DNA of 64,000 nucleotides from Gimesia chilikensis (GTDB lineage Bacteria > Planctomycetota > Planctomycetia > Planctomycetales > Planctomycetaceae): the NCBI RefSeq assembly GCF_007744075.1, contig NZ_CP036266.1:6185748-6249747 (forward strand), read 5' to 3'. The notes beneath the pieces are model-generated. The model did not search any database. It saw nothing but the letters and a program-made list of their open reading frames with translations, and had not been told where the DNA came from. The number at the start of each line of letters is the position of its first letter. Positions within the stretch are counted from its first letter, which is position 1. A program made the translations under genes and the position numbers. Positions 29,191 through 39,100 of this stretch are shown here, one piece after another.

Positions 29191-31527
29191 TTACTTCCCA
29201 TCATCCTGCGGGTAGAGCAGTACGCGGTCGTGGCAGAGCAGAATCAGATCTTTGCGATTGTCGCCCGTCACATCGGCGATGACTGCTTCGCGGGGATCAA
29301 CGCCGGTTCGGTTGGAGCGGGAAAAGGTTTTCTCTTCGAAGATCTTGAAATTCAGTGCGTGGCGTAAGCCTGGTTTGTCTTTGAAATTCAGAATTTCCAC
29401 CTGGTGCGTCCGCAGATCGAGAATGACCACGTCGGGAGCACCGTCGCCGTTCAGGTCTCCTGCAACGGAATCGGTAAAGTAGGCCTGGGGCAGTTTCGAT
29501 TCATACGAGGCGACCTCTTTGAGAGTGGGCGGAGTCTGACCGGAGTACAGAATGCCGAACTGACCGCGACCGAAGAGAACCAGGTCGGGCCGCTGGTCTC
29601 CATTCAGATCAGCCACATGAGCTGAGAGCAGCGGAAACTCGCCGATTTCGACTTCCTTCCAGGGACGATAGACGTTGGCTTCTTTACGGAGGATCCGCAG
29701 TTTCTGGACACCCAGATCGATGAGCACGATTTCGTCACCGGGCTCTCCGTCGAGATCCATATTCACGGCGCCTTCCACGCGGGCCTTACTTTCGGGGGCA
29801 TTGAACTGATCAACGACCTGCCATTGATTGTCGGAATTCAGAATCAGTCTGCGGGCGAAGTTGTTCTGAGCGGTGAGGATCCAGTCCCGTTTGGGGCCGC
29901 CGATAAAAATGGACTCGGGTTTGATTTCATCGAGGTTAATTCCGCCGGACGGTGTGATTAACTGGGGAGTCTGTTTCGGCGTTAACGTAATCATTTTGGG
30001 TGAGCGGGAGAGCCCGTAGAAGGCCATCAGCTCGTAGATGCCGTCGCCGTTGGCATCCAGTTTGACCAGCGACTTGGGGGAATCCAGATTTGGCGGGTCG
30101 CTGGGGAATTGATATTCGCCCCAGCTGCCATCCTTGTTCAGACGCAGGGCCTGGAGCTGGTAGCTGTAGCCGCGTTTATCGCCGACCTTCGCGACGTAGA
30201 TCAGTTCGGGGGACTGATTCCCGTCGAGATCCGCCAGTTCGAATGCCAGCGGTTCGCCTTTAATGGGGAGCACTTTGGGGAATGAGAGCCGTTGTTTGTC
30301 CAGGGCACTGACGCCGATGATCTTTTCGCGCTCGCTGAGCACAAAGACTTCGCCTTTGCCGTCGCCGTTAACGTCTTCGACGCGGAGCTGTTCGACTCCG
30401 AGCAGACCGGGATAGGTCTGCCCCAGATCCAGGCCGCGGTCTTTGGTCTGCAGGTAGACGAGCATCTGTGCTGTTTCGGGATCGGAAACGACGACATCCG
30501 TTAATCCGTCGCCATTGATATCACCGAGGTCAAACCCCCGGTTGCGTCCGGAACCTTCTTCGCCGAACCCATAGAGTGTGAGCCGTTTGGAGATTTCACC
30601 ATCTTTCGACTGGGCCTTCTCCAACTGCTGGACTTTAAGGCGACCGGTCTGGGAATCGATGGTGAGGATTTCCGAACCTGGTTTGCCGTCAATTTCTGAA
30701 AGTGTGACCGAGCGGGGGCTGGAGAGTTCGAAGCGGATTTCCGGTCCCAGGTGGCCATCCTGTTTCTGTAGACGGGCACAGAGGACCTGATCTTTGCCAT
30801 CGCGCGTGGCGTAGGTGAAGTCGTTGCGGCCATCGCCGTTCAGATCGGCAATGGAAGCCAGGCCCAGCTTGGGTGACGTATTCAGGATGGAACGGGGGGT
30901 TGCGAAGTCGCCCTTCTCGTCCTGCAAAATGACATAAGTGTGATTGGTGCCGAGTACGATGAGGTCGGTCCGCTGATCGAAGTTCAGATCTCCGGCAGCG
31001 ATCGTCCATTGCGTAGGCTGCAGGTCCGCCAGGCGAATTCGTTTCCGATCAGACCAGCCGCCATTCTCTGTCTGGTAGCGGATAATCAGTCGGTCAGGGA
31101 GTGCGAGGTATGCCAGATCGTTGCGGCCGTCGCCGTTAAAGTCGCCGACTGTGAGGGCGGAGATAGAGACATCTACGGGCACCTTGACGTGTTTGAAACG
31201 GGCATCATCGGGAATGAAGTTCACGCCATCGCTGACCTCTTCACTCATCGGATCTTCGTTGCCGGTGCGCTGCTGCAGGATATCGATGCGGCTGTTACTG
31301 TTATCGATCAGCACCAGATCATTCAGCTTGTCACCGTTCATGTCGGCGGCGAGCATATTGGAAGAACGATCGGAGAGCTTGAAGAGTTCCAGCGGCTTGA
31401 AACCGTAGTAGTCGGCGAGTCGGGGCTTCTCGTCTGCAGAGACGTATGCGGTCATGCCTCCCAGCAGAACCAGCGTGAATACCACCTGGAATGATTTTCC
31501 ACCTGCGATTTTGAAGCCCTTAAACAT
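29191..31527 (-). CDS. secreted FG-GAP/VCBS repeat protein
   Basis: 778 residues with a signal peptide (residues 1-32, ending AYVSA). Twelve calcium-binding FG-GAP-type units with the pattern DxNGDGxxDLVLL run along the chain, for example DFNGDGRNDLAYL, DINGDGLTDVVVS and DLNGDGAPDVVIL, forming one or two beta-propellers. The function is probably adhesion or scaffold at the cell surface. No enzyme domain is attached. A good ribosome site (GGGAGACAGG) precedes the ATG. sppA lies 78 bases upstream on the same strand. Confidence 0.93.
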   Translation of the reverse strand: MFKGFKIAGGKSFQVVFTLVLLGGMTAYVSADEKPRLADYYGFKPLELFKLSDRSSNMLAADMNGDKLNDLVLIDNSNSRIDILQQRTGNEDPMSEEVSDGVNFIPDDARFKHVKVPVDVSISALTVGDFNGDGRNDLAYLALPDRLIIRYQTENGGWSDRKRIRLADLQPTQWTIAAGDLNFDQRTDLIVLGTNHTYVILQDEKGDFATPRSILNTSPKLGLASIADLNGDGRNDFTYATRDGKDQVLCARLQKQDGHLGPEIRFELSSPRSVTLSEIDGKPGSEILTIDSQTGRLKVQQLEKAQSKDGEISKRLTLYGFGEEGSGRNRGFDLGDINGDGLTDVVVSDPETAQMLVYLQTKDRGLDLGQTYPGLLGVEQLRVEDVNGDGKGEVFVLSEREKIIGVSALDKQRLSFPKVLPIKGEPLAFELADLDGNQSPELIYVAKVGDKRGYSYQLQALRLNKDGSWGEYQFPSDPPNLDSPKSLVKLDANGDGIYELMAFYGLSRSPKMITLTPKQTPQLITPSGGINLDEIKPESIFIGGPKRDWILTAQNNFARRLILNSDNQWQVVDQFNAPESKARVEGAVNMDLDGEPGDEIVLIDLGVQKLRILRKEANVYRPWKEVEIGEFPLLSAHVADLNGDQRPDLVLFGRGQFGILYSGQTPPTLKEVASYESKLPQAYFTDSVAGDLNGDGAPDVVILDLRTHQVEILNFKDKPGLRHALNFKIFEEKTFSRSNRTGVDPREAVIADVTGDNRKDLILLCHDRVLLYPQDDGK

Positions 31528-31605
31528 CCTGTCTCCCTGCCTGCTGAATTCTGATTCTATAAGTAAGTTGATTTCGATTCGATCAACTGCTAAGTCTTCT
31601 CTTGC

Positions 31606-33414
31606 TTAATTTACGCGAAGATCGAACGGCATGATAGTCAATGTCTTCTCGCGTGACAGCAGATTGATCAAATCAAACTTTTTCAACTGCTGTGCCAGCT
31701 CCGGAGAGAGCAGATTCAGCATGTTTGAGAGCTGACTGGATTGACGGCTCTGAGTATCGGCGGTTCCGAACAGCTGTTCGAAGGGGCTGGTCGGACGCGG
31801 GAGAATCAGTTTTTCGAATTTCTCGCCCTCGGGAATCTTGCCGAGTTTACGGGCATAGTCGATGGCTTCTTCCAGGGTTCCCAGTTCATCGACCAGACCG
31901 ATTTTCAGAGCCATCTCGCCGGTATAGACGCGACCGCGGGCAAGCTTCTCGAGCTGGTCGTATTTCATTTTGCGGCCCTCGGCGGCTTTCTCGGTGAACT
32001 GCTTGTAAACCGCATGGAGCAGTTTGGTGACCGCGGCCTTTTCCGATTCGGTGAAGCCGGTCATCGGACTGAAGGTACCGCTGTTCTTACCACGGGAGAT
32101 CACGCTGGTGGTGATGCCGATCTTTTTATACAGGCCTTCCACGGCCAGTTTGCCTCCCACGACGCCGATAGAACCTGTAAGTGTTCCCGGTTCCGCGAAG
32201 ATCCGTTCGGCTCCCATGGAGATGTAGTATCCGCCACTGGCGGCGACATCGCCCATGCTGACGACCAGTGGTTTTCCGGATTCTTCCAGGGCCCGCCACA
32301 TCAGGTCGCTGGCCAGGGCACTTCCGCCCGGGCTGTCGACGCGAACGACGATCGCTTTGACCTGATCATCTTTAGCTGCTTTCTCGACGGCTTTGATGAA
32401 TGTGTCCGAGCCGAGCACGTTGACTCCGAAGAGTCCTCCCTGTGAGCTGGAACCGGACATAATGGCACCGGTTGCATAGATCACGGCGACGCGCGGTCCG
32501 GAACCGATCCGCTGTGAGGAATCGATGCCGGCCAGCAGGTCCATGAGCTTGATCAGCCCCGCAATCCCGGAGAAGTCGGTATCGAGGCGTTTTTTCGCAT
32601 ATTTTTTGATGATTTTGACGTCTTTATTTTTGTCGCCCCCGGTAATCAGCTTGGGCAGCTGATCTTCGTATGCCAGGTGGTCGATTAATCCACGCTCCTT
32701 TGCATCCGCTGCCATATAAGGTCCGGCATCGATGGCGGCTTCGACTTTACTATCGGCCAGACCGCGGTCTTTGGAAATCGTGTCGACAATCTGTCCGTAG
32801 TAGTTGTCCAGGATCGCTTCCATCTCTTCGCGGAAGGCGGGGCTCATGTCGGTACGGGTATAGGGTTCGGCGGCCGACTTGTATTCACCGACGCGTAATA
32901 CATCAGGTTTGACATTCAGCCAGTCGAACAGGTTTTTATAGAAGCTGACTTCCGCCCGCAGGCCGAGCAGAATCAGCGAAGCCGATTCGGGCATCACGAT
33001 TTCATCGCAGGCGGTGGCGAGCAGATAATCCTTGGTCATGCCGGATTCAATCCAGGCGTAGACCTTCTTGTCATTCTTACGGACTTTCTGGATGGCCTGG
33101 CGGATTTCATTCAGCTTGGCCCAGCCGACCGATGTCCCTTTGATGTGCAGAATCACCCCGGACAGCGATTTGTCTTCGGATGCTTTTTCCAGCCGCTGTG
33201 TCAACTTGGAAAGTGACTCGGTGACATCGCCAAACAGCCCGGGCATCTGGGGGCCTTCGGGATAGTCTCCCTTGATGATGATGTGCGCCCAGTTTTCGCG
33301 GATGGGCTTCGATTCCTCTTCCGCGGCGGAGACCACATTCTGGAACAGACAGAAACAACATCCCCAGATCAGCAGGAGGGCAAACCAGCGTTTGTTTGGA
33401 AAAGTGGATGACAT
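31606..33414 (-). CDS. sppA: signal peptide peptidase SppA, 67K type
   Basis: 602 residues, the two-repeat form of SppA that degrades cleaved signal peptides at the membrane. The catalytic pair is readable: Lys179 in GEYKSAAEPYTR in the N-terminal half and Ser393 in DVAASGGYYISM in the C-terminal half. An N-terminal hydrophobic segment (residues 10-29) anchors or exports it. The ATG at 33414 is chosen for its GGAG site. An in-frame extension to 33462 adds untypical residues. The FG-GAP gene follows on the same strand. Confidence 0.95.
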   Translation of the reverse strand: MSSTFPNKRWFALLLIWGCCFCLFQNVVSAAEEESKPIRENWAHIIIKGDYPEGPQMPGLFGDVTESLSKLTQRLEKASEDKSLSGVILHIKGTSVGWAKLNEIRQAIQKVRKNDKKVYAWIESGMTKDYLLATACDEIVMPESASLILLGLRAEVSFYKNLFDWLNVKPDVLRVGEYKSAAEPYTRTDMSPAFREEMEAILDNYYGQIVDTISKDRGLADSKVEAAIDAGPYMAADAKERGLIDHLAYEDQLPKLITGGDKNKDVKIIKKYAKKRLDTDFSGIAGLIKLMDLLAGIDSSQRIGSGPRVAVIYATGAIMSGSSSQGGLFGVNVLGSDTFIKAVEKAAKDDQVKAIVVRVDSPGGSALASDLMWRALEESGKPLVVSMGDVAASGGYYISMGAERIFAEPGTLTGSIGVVGGKLAVEGLYKKIGITTSVISRGKNSGTFSPMTGFTESEKAAVTKLLHAVYKQFTEKAAEGRKMKYDQLEKLARGRVYTGEMALKIGLVDELGTLEEAIDYARKLGKIPEGEKFEKLILPRPTSPFEQLFGTADTQSRQSSQLSNMLNLLSPELAQQLKKFDLINLLSREKTLTIMPFDLRVN

Positions 33415-33731
33415 CAGAAATCTCCAATAGAGGGACGCATGTATTGTCTGTTGAACAGGCATGAGCAGCCGGGAGACCGGATACGCCTCACAAACATTAA
33501 AATCGTATTAATGACTATAAGCAGTCTAAGTCGAACAACGTACCACGGTCAAGAAAGAGTTGACTGATGCTCCCGTTATATGAGCTGAATCCGGTCTGGT
33601 TGTGAATTTTCGGGCAGGAAAAACTAAAAAGTGTTGTCAGCGGATGGCGCTTTTGTCACACTAAGATCTGTGAATGGCATGGTTCTCTGCCAGACCCGCT
33701 CCGATTCCTTAACAACTCTGGTTTACCCGCA
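33415..33731. other. intergenic region between divergent genes
   Basis: 317 bases between sppA (minus) and the secreted protein at 33732 (plus). It must hold promoters for both, but no clean -35/-10 pair was found. No repeat or RNA gene was seen. Confidence 0.5.
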
Positions 33732-34544
33732 ATGATGTCTGTCCGAACATTTCTGCTCTCTGTCATCTGTGTTCTTTCCTTTTCCAGTGCGCTGCCCGCA
33801 CAGGGACTTATCTGGGAACTGCCTCCCGATGGCTCCTGGGTTCGCTTTGAAGGCACTTATGAAAAAGAGATGCCGGGTCCTGAATCGAACGACCTGAATG
33901 TCAAGCTGCAGTGGACACGGCACCTGGTAATCAGCTCCGTTGGTTCGGAGATGGCCGAGTTCGCAGGCGAACAGACGGCCTGCCGCTGGCTGGAATTCAA
34001 AACCACCACCGGCAAAGCAACCGAGTCCGGCATCGCTCCCGGCGTATCCGGTCCGCGGATCTACAAAGTGCTGATTCCGGAAAAAGCGATCAACGGCGAG
34101 CTTGTCGATCAGAGCAAGATTCCGGTCACGTTCCTGCCGATCGTCAAGGGATACCGCAAAGTCGGTGACCGGGCCGTCGAACCACTAAAAACCAACGTGC
34201 TGCGGTTCTACCCCATGATCACCATGCTGGAGCATTACACTCAGTGGGATTCGGTCGGCGAACCGGCGATGGTTGATATTCCGACCGGCGCTGTCACCGC
34301 CCAGGCTTACAAAGGGACCTTCAGCAGCGAAAGTCCGACGACGCGATCCAAAAACGAAGGTACGATCTGGCGAACGAAACAGATTCCCTTCGGCGTCGCC
34401 AAGTGGACCGTGGATGTCACCCGCGATACCAAGGGGGGCACGCAGCCCCGCTCTGAATTCAAGATGACGTCCCGCATCCATGTCGAGATGTCGGCCCACG
34501 AAGTCGGACAGAACGCCGAAACCGAGCTGCCCGCTTCGCGCTAA
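33732..34544 (+). CDS. secreted protein of unknown function
   Basis: 270 residues. A signal peptide is clear (about residues 1-22, ending ALPAQG). The mature part is beta-rich with DGSWVRFEGTYEKEM near the start, a long central part without Cys (apart from one in QTACRWLEF) and VDVTRDTKGGTQPRSEFKMTSRIHVEMSAHEVGQ at the end. The pattern suggests a planctomycete-specific periplasmic or outer-membrane beta protein, but I do not recognise a family. No co-directional gene is close enough for an operon. Confidence 0.8.
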   Translation: MMSVRTFLLSVICVLSFSSALPAQGLIWELPPDGSWVRFEGTYEKEMPGPESNDLNVKLQWTRHLVISSVGSEMAEFAGEQTACRWLEFKTTTGKATESGIAPGVSGPRIYKVLIPEKAINGELVDQSKIPVTFLPIVKGYRKVGDRAVEPLKTNVLRFYPMITMLEHYTQWDSVGEPAMVDIPTGAVTAQAYKGTFSSESPTTRSKNEGTIWRTKQIPFGVAKWTVDVTRDTKGGTQPRSEFKMTSRIHVEMSAHEVGQNAETELPASR

Positions 34545-34840
34545 GGGTTATCCAGACCTGTTTATCGGAAAAAAGACACTACCGGTATCTTTGTTCCCGC
34601 CTGTCGGCAGTTCTTTCGATCCAAGGCTCGAAATCGCTTTCACTGCGGCTCTGCGGCCTGAGATTCCTGTTCGTTTTGCAAACAGGGGCACCCGAGACTT
34701 GACGCTTTCCCCGTCGGTGAAAAGAATCAGGTGTTTACGAACTTTTTCGTTTCCCCGGTGTCGTGTGTGGGGAAAATTGAGATCTGACAGTGTATTCAGA
34801 TCCACCAACTTTGATGTATTCAGATAAGAAGACCGCTATT

Positions 34841-36040
34841 ATGCCGATGGAGCTCTCCTCAACTGTTCAGAAACTGAAACCATCCGCCACGATTGCCGCT
34901 GCTGCGAAGGCCAAGGAACTGAAAAGCACCGGGGTCAAGGTTTATGAGTTCACCCTGGGAGAGCCGGACTTCAACACCCCGGCCCACATTTGTGATGCTG
35001 CCAAAGCAGCCATGGACGCCGGCCAGACTCACTACACCCCGGCCGCGGGAACCCTGGAAGTCAAACAGGCGATCTGCGATGCCTACCAGCGGGATTACGG
35101 TTTGAGCTTTCAGCCGAGCCAGGTTGTGGTCTCCAACGGCGCCAAACACTCAATCCACAACGTACTGACCGCCTTGTGTGGCCCCGGCGATGAAGTGATC
35201 ATCCCCACGCCTTACTGGGTCAGTTACAGCGCCCTGGTCGAACTGACAGGCGCGACTCCCGTGATGGTCGAAACCAGCGAAGAGAGTGGCTTCTGCATGA
35301 GTGCAGAACAGTTCGCTGCGGCGATCACTCCCAAAACCAAGCTGATGATGCTCAACAACCCCTGCAACCCGACCGGTGCCGCCTACCCGGTCGAGACACT
35401 GGAAGCGCTGGCTAAGGTCGCTGTCGAAAAAGATGTTGCGGTGATGTCTGACGAGATCTACGAAAAACTGATCTACGAAGGATCGGAATTCCGCAGCTTA
35501 GCGTCCTTCGGTCCCGAAGTCGCAGCACGGACGATTATCGTCAGTGGTGTAAGTAAAGCTTACGCGATGACCGGCTGGCGTATTGGCTGGGCAATCGCTC
35601 CGGTGGAAGTCTCCGCTGCGATGACCAAACTGCAGAGCCAGGAAACATCCAACCCGTGCAGTATCAGCCAGGCAGCGACGATTGCCGCGTTGGTGGGAAC
35701 ACAGGACAGCGTGCAAGAGATGCTGGCCGCGTTCAAAGAACGTCGGGCTTACGTGTTGGAACGGCTGCACAAGTTCCCGGACATCAGCTTCGCTGAACCT
35801 GGTGGTGCATTCTATGCGTTCTTCAACGTAAGTGCCCACTTCAATAAGCCGCTGGGCGGAGGCAAGGTTGTGAAAGACGCAACCGAATTCTGTACGGCGC
35901 TGCTGGAAGAAGCCCATGTGGCACTGGTGACCGGCGATGCCTTTGGTGCCCCCGGTTATGTGCGTCTGTCTTTCGCAACCGACATGCAGACGATTGAAGA
36001 AGGCCTGAACCGGATCGAGCAGTTCCTCTCGCCGGCTTAA
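34841..36040 (+). CDS. aspC: aspartate aminotransferase, class I PLP-dependent
   Basis: 399 residues, fold type I. The ATG at 34841 (MPMELSSTVQKLKPS) is chosen, and an upstream frame to 34790 is not needed. The Lys that binds pyridoxal phosphate is in SGVSKAYAMTGWRIGW. NPCNPTGA and SDEIYEKLIYEG are further fold motifs, and the C-terminal block GYVRLSFATDMQTIEEGLNRI contains the substrate Arg. The protein interconverts aspartate and oxaloacetate, or a related pair, in the cytoplasm. A bidirectional terminator follows. Confidence 0.93.
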   Translation: MPMELSSTVQKLKPSATIAAAAKAKELKSTGVKVYEFTLGEPDFNTPAHICDAAKAAMDAGQTHYTPAAGTLEVKQAICDAYQRDYGLSFQPSQVVVSNGAKHSIHNVLTALCGPGDEVIIPTPYWVSYSALVELTGATPVMVETSEESGFCMSAEQFAAAITPKTKLMMLNNPCNPTGAAYPVETLEALAKVAVEKDVAVMSDEIYEKLIYEGSEFRSLASFGPEVAARTIIVSGVSKAYAMTGWRIGWAIAPVEVSAAMTKLQSQETSNPCSISQAATIAALVGTQDSVQEMLAAFKERRAYVLERLHKFPDISFAEPGGAFYAFFNVSAHFNKPLGGGKVVKDATEFCTALLEEAHVALVTGDAFGAPGYVRLSFATDMQTIEEGLNRIEQFLSPA

Positions 36041-36062
36041 GCGTTTTCAATTGACACATAAA

Positions 36063-36098
36063 AAAACACCATCCCGAATTGCTTCAGGATGGTGTTTT
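36063..36098. terminator. bidirectional terminator between aspC and the beta-helix gene
   Basis: A perfect 12-bp stem (36063-36074 with 36087-36098) has A-rich and T-rich flanks. It sits between two convergent genes. Confidence 0.8.
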
Positions 36099-36138
36099 AG
36101 TTTTTAACAGGTGATGTTGTCAGCACATGCTGTTGATC

Positions 36139-39100
36139 TTAGTACTGTCCCCAACCGAAGGGCAGTTCGCCGACAATGTTGCCTGGCAGGAGCACCCCGT
36201 TGGCGTCCCCTGTGGTGGTGTAGGGATTGCCGTCCAGGATGAAGATCCCCAGGTCTCCCGAACTGTCGAGACGGAAGGTACTGGCTCCGGTACCGGAGTA
36301 GAAGAAGTTACCGGCACCTGGATCAATCAGGTTATTGATACGAGCTGCCTGACGTTGAGCGTTACGACGACGTGTGGTCGAGGTGAACGGTCCATCGAAT
36401 GGCACACTGTTTGTATTCAGACGAGATTTGAAGGTATCAGCGTTGGCGTAGAAGGCACCAGTATTATTCACATCAGATGAGATAATGGTGTTGTTGTCCC
36501 ACAACAGGTCCAGACGGGCGAGTGGATCTGTCTGGAAGGTGTTGATAACGGTCGGGTCAACAGTGGCTCCCCAGGTACCTGTGGTATTTGCGGGGTCATC
36601 CGTTGAGGTAAACGATGCGAAGTAGACATCGTCACCCAGGTTACCCGTGAGGGTGGTATTTGTGACCGACATGATCACACCAGAGGTTACGAAGTTCCCC
36701 AGGCCATCGCTGGCAAAGCCACCAGGGTTATTGATATTACCACCTCCGCTGAAGGAGCGAGTCGTACCAACTCGGACGACCAGGCCAGTTGCGTTGAAGC
36801 CGCTGTCACGACCGTTGTCGATGATCTGGTTGTTGTCCATATCCATTCTCAGATAAACATCCTGGAAGATACTTCCGTCTGCTGCCAGAGCCGTTGTGGA
36901 GGGGTCGGTCTGATTCTGCGTGAGTGAAGCGGTGTAGACCACATACACACCTTCCAGGCGGTTCTCGTTCACGATATTGTTGTTAAACGCGATGTCGATT
37001 GAAGAGGCAGATCCCCCCAGACCCGGTCGAGCCAGGACATCGAAACCACGACCTCCGTTGAAGTCGATCACGTTGCCAGTGATACTCAGATCGTAACTCC
37101 CTGAGAGCACATTCATGAATTCGATACCATCTCCTCCGTTCCGGGTAATATCGTTGTTGGAAATGGTCGTGTTATTATAGCCGAGCAGATCCATGTCGAT
37201 ACCGATGGCAGCGTTCTCTGCGATGTAGTTGCGGGCGATCGTGAGAGTTCCAGCATCTTCGACAGCGATACCGTCGACTCCGTTGTCCACGATCATGTTA
37301 CCCAGTGACGAGTCGGCTGCATCCCCGATGACGAGGTTGTCAGTTGCCGCTTCGAGGTGAATACCGTCACCGGCGTTTTCCGCAATGTAGTTGCGGGTCC
37401 AGGCCCCGGTAACACCACGTGCATCGCCGGGTGAATTCACCAGCTCGGTGGTCATGATACCGTGCAGACCGTTTCCGGTAATCGTATTACTGTCCATGTT
37501 TGCTGAGAGGACTGCATCCGCCTCAACTCGGAGATCAACACCAGAGAGACCGTTATCGGTAACTGAGTTGTTGTTAATGGTATAGGTATCGGTCTTGTTG
37601 GCTGCTGAGGCCGTCAGGTCGATACCATTCAGGGTATTGGTAGTGAAGGTATTGTAGGTGATATCAATATTAGTCATGACACCATCTGAGGTGCGAGCCA
37701 TTTCAAGACCGTTGCCGGTATTGTTGGTAAACAGGTTGCCGTAATCAGCTGTGCTGCCCCCGATGGTGATGTTGTTGATGGTACCAAAATCACCCAGGTT
37801 ATTACCGGTAACAGTCATCAACAGACCGGATGCAGCACTGTTCTGGAAGACACTCCGCTGAATGGTGCTGTTGGTCAAAGTAGCTGTATCCCGTAAGATA
37901 AATCCGACGCCTTCACCAGTGAATTCGCTGTTGAGAGTCGTGTCAAAGGTGGTATCGAAGTTGTGCTGATCGATGTCAACCTGGTTGGTTGTGTTACCGA
38001 TCAACAGCAGACCGATGTGGGCATCGCCGTTATTCTGGAAGGTGTTGGTCAGGGAGTTGTCTACCGCTCCCAGGTCACCAAATTCCAGAGTCACACCGCC
38101 GTTGCCGCCCACAGTCGTGGTACCATCCACGGTACCGCCGACACCGAAGCTGGCTCCATCATCGGCAGGCAGGTTGGGGGCCCGTCCGATGAAGGTATTG
38201 CTGGTGATGGTAGCGGTGGTGCGAACATCACTGGTATCAAACAGGATACCGGCGGTACCTGTTGTGGTCCGGTTGAAGTTGTTGGAAGTAATGCTGCCCA
38301 GGGTATTGGTAGCTGTGGTGGTTCCCCCCAGAGCATTGCCCCCCAGGAACATACCGGCTCCCGTATTGTTACTGAAATCGTTCGATGAGATTTCCGTTGC
38401 CGTGAAAGTACCCCCGGTATTGTTGGTGATACTCATACCGTTACCAGTGTTGCCGGTGAAGGCGTTACTGCCAATCGAGGTCGTTCCGAAACCGGTCAGG
38501 TCGATCGAACCGGAAGTGAGTGTCATCGCCAGACCATCTTCCGTGTTACCGGTTGCAGTATTATTGATAATGCTGCCGGTAATCGCACCGTCGTTCGTGG
38601 TATTCAGGCTGATACCATGCTGACCGTTACTGTTGAAGATGTTCGAAGTGACATTGATGTTACCGATATTCAGATTGATATTGGATCCTGCTCCATCTGA
38701 GGTGGCAACAAAACCATCCAGGGTATTGTTGCTGGCATTGATGTTAGTCATGCCCAGATTGAGTTCTCCGTCACCGTTCAAATCTTCACCCGGATCCAGG
38801 ACTCCATTCTGATTTAAATCTTCAGAGAGAGCGGAGATCGAACCACCGGCGGTGGCATCGAAGGCGATACCTTTTCCGGTATTATTTGAAGCTGTGATGG
38901 TATCGAAGCTGCGGAAGGTGATTGTACCGCCGTTCGAGTTAACATGCAGTCCTGTGTTAGGATTGATGTTATTGTTGAAGGTGTTGTTCGAGAAATCGGT
39001 ATCGATGTTACCACCGTTTTCCGTAATGATCATCCCGGTACCGTTGTTGTTAGCGGTATTACCGGTGATGCCCAGAGTGGTCACACCGTCAGCTGCCGTT

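Noticed and set aside
37973-38623. Plus-strand open frame of 216 codons rich in Val and Pro
   Set aside because: It is a shadow of the Asn/Thr/Gly-rich beta-helix coding strand.
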